From contig CP129482.1 of the NCBI GenBank assembly GCA_030583925.1, positions 3,162,001 to 3,226,000 of the forward strand: 64,000 bases of DNA. The letters run 5' to 3'. The stretch's first letter is position 1. The number at the start of each line of letters is the position of its first letter. This DNA comes from Anaerolineales bacterium (lineage in GTDB: Bacteria; Chloroflexota; Anaerolineae; Anaerolineales; Villigracilaceae). A program made the position numbers and the translations under genes. Below, in pieces: positions 35,054-41,596 of this stretch. Below the pieces are notes generated by a model. That model was not told the DNA's origin. It did no database searches and saw nothing but the letters and a program-made list of their open reading frames with translations.

Positions 35054-35572
35054 CTATTTCACGATGATCTTGCCCACCATCGTATGGTGGCCAAGGTAAC
35101 AATATTCGTTACAAACAATGGTAAATTCGCCCGAACTCGTGGGAGTGATCGTCGCCACATAATCGTAGCCCGGCAGAATCTGTAAGTTGATATTTACCGG
35201 TTGAAGCGAAAAGCCGTGGTTATATTCCATGGAGGAAATATGCAGGCGATATTTCTGGCCCTTCTCCAATTGCAGGATGGGATACCACTGCCAGGCACTC
35301 GCGCGCAGGTACACGTCACTGCCGGGCGGCGCCGCCACCACAGGGACGCCATTCTCCTCCCCGACCTGATATTGCGCTACAAATTCATTCACCTTTGCCG
35401 CATATGCTTGCGGGGTCGTGCGATACGTTTCCGTGGGCACGTTCTGCTTGCCCATGTAATACCAAAGCGGCATCATAATGGTGAGAAAAACACACCATAC
35501 AAACGCCACCGTCAGCCAGGTCTTTTCTAACCGACCCATAGGCTTCCACCATGTTTTTTCAGGCGCGAGCAT
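35054..35572 (-). CDS. Heme-copper oxidase subunit II with CuA site
   Basis: 172 aa. One N-terminal membrane helix (about 19-41) anchors an extracytoplasmic cupredoxin. The CuA ligands are complete: H119, C154, E156, C158, H162 and M165 (VCNEYCYLGHHTMVG). The aromatic WQWYP segment at 94-98 fits the electron-entry patch. It accepts electrons from a cytochrome c, perhaps the lipoprotein cytochrome c encoded divergently at 36177. The ATG at 35572 has AGGAG 8 nt upstream, and the gene ends 11 bp before subunit I. The short length and single helix match B-family subunit II. Confidence 0.92.
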   Translation of the reverse strand: MLAPEKTWWKPMGRLEKTWLTVAFVWCVFLTIMMPLWYYMGKQNVPTETYRTTPQAYAAKVNEFVAQYQVGEENGVPVVAAPPGSDVYLRASAWQWYPILQLEKGQKYRLHISSMEYNHGFSLQPVNINLQILPGYDYVATITPTSSGEFTIVCNEYCYLGHHTMVGKIIVK

Positions 35573-35597
35573 TTCTTATTCTCCTTTCAAATTCCGC

Positions 35598-35756
35598 CTA
35601 TGGGGCGGGTGGCACGTGCAGAAGATCGTAGATTCCCCATGCGTTATAGATCAACGTGCTGATCAACAACGACAATACAAACAACACCCAAATGTTATCG
35701 AACAACTTTTGCCCAACCGATACAGGTTCGTTCTCTTGCTTATCTTTCTCAGACAT
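35598..35756 (-). CDS. Small single-helix oxidase subunit
   Basis: 52 aa from the ATG at 35756 with AGGAG 6 nt upstream; a longer frame adds ten residues without a ribosome site. It has a charged N-terminus (MSEKDKQENE), then one helix (NIWVLFVLSLLISTLIYNAW), ending HVPPAP. It resembles the small subunit IIa of ba3-type oxidases in size, position and topology. It is first in the oxidase operon, 25 bp before subunit II. Confidence 0.75.
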   Translation of the reverse strand: MSEKDKQENEPVSVGQKLFDNIWVLFVLSLLISTLIYNAWGIYDLLHVPPAP

Positions 35757-35807
35757 GGCGCTCTCCTTCCTTAAATAGGGAAACACAAGGTTGAAAAAAT
35801 TTGAACA

Positions 35808-35813
35808 ATCTTA
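35808..35813 (-). promoter_or_regulatory. Candidate -10 of the oxidase operon
   Basis: TAAGAT on the minus strand. Transcription would start near 35801, which puts the centre of the CRP/FNR-type site at about -42, the class II position. No -35 hexamer is needed in that arrangement. Confidence 0.35.
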
Positions 35814-35835
35814 GCATTCCATTAGAAAAAATAAA

Positions 35836-35851
35836 TGTGAAGAATGTCACA
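35836..35851. promoter_or_regulatory. CRP/FNR-superfamily binding site upstream of the oxidase operon
   Basis: TGTGA-N6-TCACA, a perfect consensus half-site pair, 80 bp upstream of the small-subunit ATG. A further GTGACATT at 35861-35868 pairs with AATGTCAC at 35843-35850, so two overlapping palindromes share one arm. TGTGA-N6-TCACA is used by CRP-like and HcpR-like regulators. Confidence 0.65.
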
Positions 35852-35868
35852 GGATGGGACGTGACATT

Positions 35869-36176
35869 TATCAGTATTGGATATGTCCACTCTTTTTGTA
35901 AAATCTCGGATCATAACCGAACGGACGCTTGATCCTCCTCCCCAGCCCCTTTCGCCCTTCGACAATTGACCACGGTCGCAGATCATCGGTAACCGGCGTC
36001 ACTTTGCCCGATCACGGAGGTTTACACAATTTCTCCATTATAATGGGCTCCATCGGAAATCAATGCAAACAACGCCGCGCGGTATGCGAAAATTTCGGTC
36101 AATGCCCGACAATGGGTGAAAGTCATGGCTGAAAGCATTATTTCTGGAGAAACATCATACACACTTTGGAGGTTGC
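35869..36176 (+). promoter_or_regulatory. Leader and promoter region of the cytochrome c gene
   Basis: A TATAAT at 36039-36044 would give a leader of about 125 nt before the ATG at 36177. I see no matching -35 hexamer. Apart from a GGAGG ribosome site just before the gene, I find no coding sequence or strong hairpin in this 300-bp stretch. Confidence 0.4.
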
Positions 36177-36581
36177 ATGAAGAAAGTCTTAGTTATGTTA
36201 CTGGTTATCGGCGCAGTCGTTCTCGTCGCGTGCGGCGGGAATTCTGAACCTGCGGCTGCCACGCTCGAACCCGTGCCAGCCGATTTCGCCGGCAAGACCA
36301 ACCCTCTCGGCGCGGACGCGGCGACCGAAGGCGCAAAAGTATTCAAAACCAATTGCGAATCCTGCCATGGTCCTCAAGGTCACGGCGATGGCCCGGCTGG
36401 CGAGGCGCTCGACCCCAAGCCGAAGAATCTCGGCTCTTTCCAACAGACGGCTACCGATGATTACCTTTTCTGGCGCATAAACACCGGCAAACCCGGCACT
36501 TCGATGGCTGCTTGGCAAGGCATCCTCACCGAGGAACAGATCTGGCAAGCGATTGCCTTCATCCGCACCCTTAAGCCGTAA
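36177..36581 (+). CDS. Lipoprotein c-type cytochrome
   Basis: 134 aa. A signal peptide ends in lipobox LVAC (C19). A linker to about 45 is followed by one class I cytochrome c domain with C60-E-S-C63-H64 and a likely axial Met in GTSMAAW near 110. GGAGG lies 5 nt before the ATG. Anchored on the outer face of the membrane, it is a good electron donor for the CuA domain of the oxidase encoded divergently. Its promoter faces away from the CRP/FNR-type site, so co-regulation is possible but unproven. Confidence 0.92.
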   Translation: MKKVLVMLLVIGAVVLVACGGNSEPAAATLEPVPADFAGKTNPLGADAATEGAKVFKTNCESCHGPQGHGDGPAGEALDPKPKNLGSFQQTATDDYLFWRINTGKPGTSMAAWQGILTEEQIWQAIAFIRTLKP

Positions 36582-36600
36582 AAAGGTATTCCGATAAAAA

Positions 36601-36627
36601 AGAGCGACGCTGTTGGAGCGTCGCTCT
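36601..36627. terminator. Bidirectional terminator after cytochrome c
   Basis: Arms AGAGCGACGCT and AGCGTCGCTCT around GTTGG, flanked by an A-run on the left and TTTTTT on the right. It serves the cytochrome c gene and the convergent small membrane-protein gene. Confidence 0.9.
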
Positions 36628-36630
36628 TTT

Positions 36631-36825
36631 TTATCGCTTCAAGCCGCGCGAATATAGCGTAAAGCCGATCATGCCAAGCGAGAGTCCCGTCACCGAGGCG
36701 CCCCACGAAAAGAAATTCAATAAGAACGTGGACTCGAGCAAATGGACGACCATCAAAAACGGCAGGATGATTCCCAACAGCATAAGGAATACGCCAAAGG
36801 TGAGAAGGAAGCGGGGATTAGTCAT
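36631..36825 (-). CDS. Small two-helix membrane protein, unknown function
   Basis: 64 aa. Two helices (LLTFGVFLMLLGIILPFLMVV and ASVTGLSLGMIGFTLYS) and a GLKR tail. An AAGGA site lies about 5 nt before the ATG, and a bidirectional terminator follows. These support it as a real gene despite its size. No family recognised. Confidence 0.7.
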   Translation of the reverse strand: MTNPRFLLTFGVFLMLLGIILPFLMVVHLLESTFLLNFFSWGASVTGLSLGMIGFTLYSRGLKR

Positions 36826-36852
36826 AAGGTATCCTTAAACAAATTTCCGTCT

Positions 36853-36902
36853 TTGCGAGGAGATTGCTTCGTCGCTCCTTTCAGTCGCTCCTCGCAATGA
36901 CA
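36853..36902. repeat. Dispersed GGAGATTGCTTCGTCG / CTCCTCGCAATGACA repeat, copy 2
   Basis: Arms TTGCGAGGAG (36853-36862) and CTCCTCGCAA (36888-36897) form a hairpin. The 16-mer GGAGATTGCTTCGTCG and 15-mer CTCCTCGCAATGACA are identical to copy 1 at 20571-20610. Confidence 0.8.
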
Positions 36903-36907
36903 TATTG

Positions 36908-37906
36908 TTATTGATACAACCAGCAAGCCACGAAATGATTCGGTTCAGGCTCAAATTCGATCGGCTCTTTTTCATCGCACAAACCGGCTATGGCTTTCGC
37001 GCAGCGCGGGTGGAAGCGGCATCCCTTCGGCGGATTTACCAACGAGGGCGGCTCGCCAGGCGGCACCTCTTTGAACGATTCGGAATTACGAAAATCGGGG
37101 TCGGAGGTGGCGGCAAGCAACGCGTGCGTGTACGGATGAAGCGGATTTTCAAGCAAGTGGCGCGTCTCCGCTTTTTCGATCAGGTTGCCCGCATACATCA
37201 CAAAAATTCTGGCTGAAAAATATTTCACGGTCGAGAGATCGTGGGTAATGTAGATCACCGAAAGCCCGTGCGCCTTCTGAAGCGCGTGCATTAGTTTGAG
37301 TATCTCCACGCGCACTGAAGCGTCGAGCATCGAAACCGGCTCATCCGCAACGATCAGTTTCGGTTCGCGCAACATCGCGCGCGCGATGACGATCCGCTGT
37401 TGCTGTCCGCCGCTCAACATGTGCGGGAACTTCGGCAGGAAATCCTGCGCCGGGTGAAGTTTCACCTCAGCCATCGCCTTGTAAATACGCGCTAACCTCG
37501 CCTCGGCGTTTTTCATCCCGCTGATGAGCAGAGGCTCTTCGAGAATTTTTTGCACCGTCATGAACGGAGGCAACGCCCCGTATGGGTCTTGCTGAACATA
37601 ACCGATCTTAAATCGAAAACGGCGCAAGCCATCCCCGCTCAATTCGGATAAATTCTCATGGTCGAAAAAGACCTCGCCGCTTGTGGGAATATTCAACCCA
37701 AGGATGGTTTTCATCAGACTGGACTTACCGCATCCGCTCTCACCGACGACTGCTACCGTTTCCCCTTCAGCCAGTTCGAAACTGACGCCGTCCACCGCCT
37801 TGACGTAGCCCGCGTGACCGAACCCAAAGCGGCGCAATTCGTACCAAACGTGCAAGTTCTTAATAGATAGTAACGGCAGAGGTTCGTGGATGTTTTGTGC
37901 GCTCAT
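36908..37906 (-). CDS. Peptide/nickel-type ABC transporter ATPase (OppF/DppF-like)
   Basis: 332 aa from the ATG at 37906 with AGAGG upstream. It has Walker A GESGCGKSS, Q-loop YVQQDPYGALPP, signature LSGGQQQR, Walker B LIVADEPVSMLD and the H-loop in ITHD. The C-terminal oligopeptide-transporter extension has PPGEPPSLVNPPKGCRFHPR with the cysteines of the OppD/F C-terminal motif, usually an iron-sulfur site in DppD-type ATPases. It pairs with the ATPase encoded just upstream. Confidence 0.93.
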   Translation of the reverse strand: MSAQNIHEPLPLLSIKNLHVWYELRRFGFGHAGYVKAVDGVSFELAEGETVAVVGESGCGKSSLMKTILGLNIPTSGEVFFDHENLSELSGDGLRRFRFKIGYVQQDPYGALPPFMTVQKILEEPLLISGMKNAEARLARIYKAMAEVKLHPAQDFLPKFPHMLSGGQQQRIVIARAMLREPKLIVADEPVSMLDASVRVEILKLMHALQKAHGLSVIYITHDLSTVKYFSARIFVMYAGNLIEKAETRHLLENPLHPYTHALLAATSDPDFRNSESFKEVPPGEPPSLVNPPKGCRFHPRCAKAIAGLCDEKEPIEFEPEPNHFVACWLYQ

Positions 37907-37964
37907 TATGACCTCTCGTAAATCTGCGATCATTGATGCTCCTATAAATCACCGTTATTGCGAG

Positions 37965-38039
37965 GAGCATTTGTTGCGATGAAGCAACCCTCTATACGAT
38001 GAGATTGCCTCAGGCGCAGAAGCGTCCTCGCAATGACAA
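37965..38039. repeat. Degraded third copy of the TTGCGAGGAG...CCTCGCAATGACA repeat
   Basis: TATTGCGAGGAG near 37966 and GAGATTGCCTC then TCCTCGCAATGACA at 38001-38038 match the copies at 20571 and 36853 with extra internal sequence. It fills the gap between the two ATPase genes. Confidence 0.65.
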
Positions 38040-38040
38040 G

Positions 38041-38997
38041 TTAAGCGTGCAACCAACATTTAACCCTGCGTCCGTTCTTACCGAACACAGGCGGCTCTTC
38101 AGCGCATTTCTCAAAGCGATACGGGCAGCGCGCCGCGAACCGGCATCCGCCGGGAGGGTTGAGTAAACTCGGCGGCTGACCTGTAATGAACATGGGATCC
38201 GATTCACTGCGCAGGCGCGGCACACTCGCCATCAACATCTGCGAATACGGATGAAGCGGGGCAGGGAAGAAATCGCGCGCGTGCCCCGTCTCCACGATCT
38301 GACCGGCATACATGATGGCGACCTCATCCGCTAGTTCGCTCGAGGTAGCGATATCGTGCGTGATCAAAATGAACGATGTGCCGAGTTCATGTTTAATACG
38401 TTTCAGAACGTTCATAATGTTGGCTTGAGTGAGAAGATCGAGAGCGGAGGTCGGTTCGTCAAGGACGATCAAGCTGGGGCTGGTAACAAGCGCCATCGCC
38501 AACGCGATCCGCTGGCGCATCCCGCCGCTTAACTCGAACGGATAGCGCTCTACAAAATCGAGGGGCACGCCCACATGCTGAAACATTCTCCGCACAAGCG
38601 CCACAGCCTCGGTTTTGCTGATACCAAGGTGAATTATGGCAGGCTCCGCGACCTGATCCCCGACTCGGATGACCGGGTTGAGAGAATTCATCGCGGCTTG
38701 CGGCACCATAGAAATGCCCACCCAGCGAACGTTTTGACGGAACTCTTCTTCGCCGAAGGTCATCACATCGGCGCCTTGTAACTGCACCCGGCCTTCGTAT
38801 TTTTCCACATTGCGCGGAAGGAGCCGTAACACGGCTTTGGCAAGCGAACTTTTTCCGCATCCCGATTCGCCTAGGATCACGACCGCGCGGTTCGAGTCGA
38901 GTTCGAAGTTAACCCCATCCACTGCTTGTACCGTGCCGGAGCGCGTCTTGAAATGTAGTTTTAGATCTGTGATTTGCAGGAGTTTAGTTTGCATCAT
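38041..38997 (-). CDS. Peptide/nickel-type ABC transporter ATPase (OppD/DppD-like)
   Basis: 318 aa from the ATG at 38997, 7 bp after the permease stop; the longer frame overlaps that gene without a signal. It has Walker A GESGCGKSS, Q-loop VPQAAMNSLNP, signature LSGGMRQR, Walker B LIVLDEPTSALD and ITHD. The C-terminal extension GQPPSLLNPPGGCRFAARC has the expected Cys cluster. It forms the ATPase heterodimer with the protein encoded at 36908. Confidence 0.93.
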   Translation of the reverse strand: MMQTKLLQITDLKLHFKTRSGTVQAVDGVNFELDSNRAVVILGESGCGKSSLAKAVLRLLPRNVEKYEGRVQLQGADVMTFGEEEFRQNVRWVGISMVPQAAMNSLNPVIRVGDQVAEPAIIHLGISKTEAVALVRRMFQHVGVPLDFVERYPFELSGGMRQRIALAMALVTSPSLIVLDEPTSALDLLTQANIMNVLKRIKHELGTSFILITHDIATSSELADEVAIMYAGQIVETGHARDFFPAPLHPYSQMLMASVPRLRSESDPMFITGQPPSLLNPPGGCRFAARCPYRFEKCAEEPPVFGKNGRRVKCWLHA

Positions 38998-39004
38998 AGC
39001 GGCG

Positions 39005-40342
39005 CTATGTCTCTCGTAGTTTGGGGTTGAAGATTCGATCCAGCGCAAAACCCAGCATCGCAAAACCCAAACCCGTGAACATCAGAAGTACCGTGGGTTC
39101 GAGAATCCAATAGTAATAGCCGCGATACAGCGCGCCGTTGCGGTTCGCATCGTCAATCATCTTGCCCCACGTCGGCAGGACAGGGTCGCCCAAGCCAAGC
39201 ACAGCAAGCGAGGCTTCCAAGAATACAAAAGCCGGCACCGCCGAGACCAGACCAGGGATCAACAAGGGAATCATGCGAGGAATTAGATAGATGAATACAA
39301 TGCGCAGGCTGCTTGCGCCGTAGGCGCGCGCCGCTTCGATGTACATTGATTCCTTCACTTGCAGAAAGATCGAGCGGAAACTCTTGATCGCGCCGGTGAA
39401 AATGGAAAGCATAATAGTGGCGCCCAAAATAACCCAGATGCTCCGTGAGTAGAACGTGCCGATCATGACCAGGATGGACAGGAAAGGCAGGACAAGATTG
39501 ATCTCCGTGATGCGTTGGATCAATGCGTCTACCCAGCCTGCGTACCAGGCGCCGATCGCCGCGATCACCATCGTCAGAACCGATGAGCCAAGAGACGCGA
39601 TCAAGCCAAACATCAACGCGATCGGCGCGCCCCACAATAGCGGCACTACCAAGTCGCGCCGCGCCTGATCGGTGCCTGCCAAGCCGTAGACTTGTCCATG
39701 AAAGACAAATTCAACGTCAATTTTCGAATCGGGTTCGAACGTTGTGCCGGTGATGAGGAGTTGATAAGGTCCCTTGATAAGCGAACCAGTCGCGGGGTCC
39801 GAAAAGAGCGCGGCAATGATGTCGTCAGTTTTGAGGCGCACTTTGAGCTTTTCATCCTGCGCGAAACGATACGTTTGTTGTTTCGCGATCGCCAGGTTGG
39901 CGATCCGCACGGTGCGTCCATCCGGCGTGAGCCACTCGAGCGATATGAACGGTTGTTTCTCGGCGAACGCAGCGGTAAAGTACAGGATCATATCCTGAGG
40001 GTAGGTGTCATAGTTAAAGTCAATCGTATGGCTTGCAAGCAGCGTACCCGTGTCTTCCGCCCCGGGCGTGAATTCGCTGGAGAAACTTCCATCGTTGGTA
40101 TTGACGACAAACGATTCGGAATATTTTTTGGAGGAGAAAAAATTGATCCACGCGGGGGCGGCGAATTTTGGATTCTGGTACCAGACATCCTCCCCGCCGC
40201 GCCATAGGCGGATGGCTTTGCTGTAAGGAATTTTAATCATGGCATAGATGGCAAGCGCGATCAGCAAGAATACAACTGACATGCCTATAACAGCAGACGG
40301 GTAGTAGAGAAGTTGGCGGATGAAGTCTTTCAAGGTTTTCAT
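39005..40342 (-). CDS. ABC transporter permease (DppC-like) with large extracytoplasmic insertion
   Basis: 445 aa from the ATG at 40342 (GGTGA 5 nt upstream); the upstream in-frame codons are TTG and GTG. Typical DppC-like permeases are about 300 aa. Here helix 1 (about 17-40) is followed by about 200 residues of soluble, beta-rich sequence (for example NYDTYPQDMILYFTAAF, LEWLTPDGRTVRIANLA, GPYQLLITGTTFEPDSKI) before the permease core starts (VVPLLWGAPIALMFGLIASL). The EAA-type coupling loop is EAARAYGASSLRIVFIYLIP. The insertion would face the outside and may contact the unusual binding protein encoded at 41597. Confidence 0.9.
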   Translation of the reverse strand: MKTLKDFIRQLLYYPSAVIGMSVVFLLIALAIYAMIKIPYSKAIRLWRGGEDVWYQNPKFAAPAWINFFSSKKYSESFVVNTNDGSFSSEFTPGAEDTGTLLASHTIDFNYDTYPQDMILYFTAAFAEKQPFISLEWLTPDGRTVRIANLAIAKQQTYRFAQDEKLKVRLKTDDIIAALFSDPATGSLIKGPYQLLITGTTFEPDSKIDVEFVFHGQVYGLAGTDQARRDLVVPLLWGAPIALMFGLIASLGSSVLTMVIAAIGAWYAGWVDALIQRITEINLVLPFLSILVMIGTFYSRSIWVILGATIMLSIFTGAIKSFRSIFLQVKESMYIEAARAYGASSLRIVFIYLIPRMIPLLIPGLVSAVPAFVFLEASLAVLGLGDPVLPTWGKMIDDANRNGALYRGYYYWILEPTVLLMFTGLGFAMLGFALDRIFNPKLRET

Positions 40343-40343
40343 G

Positions 40344-41468
40344 TCATTCACCAACCTTCACGCGCGGGTCAACAATGGAATAGATGAAGTCGAGGAGGAA
40401 AACGGTCATGGCAAGCAGATAGGCATAAATGATGGTCGAGCCGACGATGATCGGCGTATCATACAAACCGATCGCCTGAAACAGGGTGCGTCCCAGCCCG
40501 GGCCAAAGGAACACAGTTTCTGTGATGGTTGCGCCGGTCCATAAAGTGATAATGAGCAGAGCAAAGTTGGTAATGATATTCGGGAGCGTGGGACGCAAAA
40601 TATATTTCCGCTCGATATCGCGGGCAGGCAGACCTTTGGCTTTTGCCATGTCTACGTAATCTTCGCTGGAATAGATGAGGAAGAACGTGCGGTAATTGTA
40701 GATGCTGAGAAAGAAGGAACTCAATACCAGCGAAAGAGTAGGGAGGATCAAATGCTTCAACAAACTCAAGGAATAATCGAGCGCGTTCGTCGGAGGGGGC
40801 GAATCCACCATCCCGCCGAAAGGAAGCGTCCGTAATACCGCCGCGAAGATCAGGATAAGGAAAATCCCGTAAAACCACGGCGGCACGGAGGAAGTGGGCG
40901 AAAGCGCGACCACGAATTTGTCCCAAAACTTTCCATATTGGCGCGATAAGTTGAGGGCAAGGAAAATACTTGAAAAGAACAGAAATAACTGCGAAATGCC
41001 CATCAACAACAACGTGGCAGGCAGGCGCTCGAGCAGAATCAAGCGGACCTGTTTCGATCCCGCGTCGCTCGTCATGTTGATGGCGCGTCCGAGGTTCAAC
41101 GTCAACGCGTTGGTGAGGTAGCGGGCGTTACGAATGGCAATCGGCACGTCGAGACCCAGGCGCTTTTCTTCGGAGGCAATCTTGTCTTGGATCAATTTTT
41201 CGCGCACCTCGGGCTTCATGGTTTGAGCCGAAGGGCTGTTGATGATCGTCTGGGTAACGCGATCGCGGATCTCCCCTTTCATGATCCTGTCTACGTATCC
41301 GCCCATGTTGGCGATCATGATCGTGAGATAGATTCCGATCACAACCGTGGCAAAGAGAGTCAATAAGCGAACGATCACGTACTGCGAAACGCGCAGGAAT
41401 GTGCTGTTGCGGATTGACCGAGTTGGGGCAGCGGATTTTTCAGGTATGGGTTGGGTTGCGACAGCCAT
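40344..41468 (-). CDS. ABC transporter permease (DppB-like)
   Basis: 374 aa. It has an N-terminal helix (about 28-55), then an extracytoplasmic loop of about 90 residues (GYVDRIMKGEIRDRVTQ, IRNARYLTNALTLNLGRAIN) typical of DppB but somewhat long, then five further helices. The coupling loop is MAKAKGLPARDIERKYILRP. GAGG lies 6 nt before the ATG. The stop is 1 bp before the next permease ATG, indicating coupled translation. It is the first membrane component after the binding-protein gene. Confidence 0.92.
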   Translation of the reverse strand: MAVATQPIPEKSAAPTRSIRNSTFLRVSQYVIVRLLTLFATVVIGIYLTIMIANMGGYVDRIMKGEIRDRVTQTIINSPSAQTMKPEVREKLIQDKIASEEKRLGLDVPIAIRNARYLTNALTLNLGRAINMTSDAGSKQVRLILLERLPATLLLMGISQLFLFFSSIFLALNLSRQYGKFWDKFVVALSPTSSVPPWFYGIFLILIFAAVLRTLPFGGMVDSPPPTNALDYSLSLLKHLILPTLSLVLSSFFLSIYNYRTFFLIYSSEDYVDMAKAKGLPARDIERKYILRPTLPNIITNFALLIITLWTGATITETVFLWPGLGRTLFQAIGLYDTPIIVGSTIIYAYLLAMTVFLLDFIYSIVDPRVKVGE

Positions 41469-41550
41469 GATGACCTCATGAAATACTAAAAACTGTTTTT
41501 AGCGACAGTTGCATCGTCACTGGATCAAGAGTCCTGAATTTACGAAACGG

Positions 41551-41582
41551 TTGTCAGGGACGGAGTCATCCGTCCCTGACAA
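41551..41582. terminator. Intercistronic palindrome after the binding-protein gene
   Basis: Perfect 14-bp arms TTGTCAGGGACGGA and TCCGTCCCTGACAA around GTCA. Placed between the binding-protein and permease genes, it can limit read-through or stabilise the upstream message, as often seen in ABC operons. A half-copy (GCCGTCCCTGA) appears near 60684. Confidence 0.65.
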
Positions 41583-41596
41583 TTCGTTATTCTTCG

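Noticed and set aside
35929..36132. 67-codon frame upstream of cytochrome c
   Set aside because: No ribosome site and no similarity I can recognise; it spans the candidate cytochrome c promoter.
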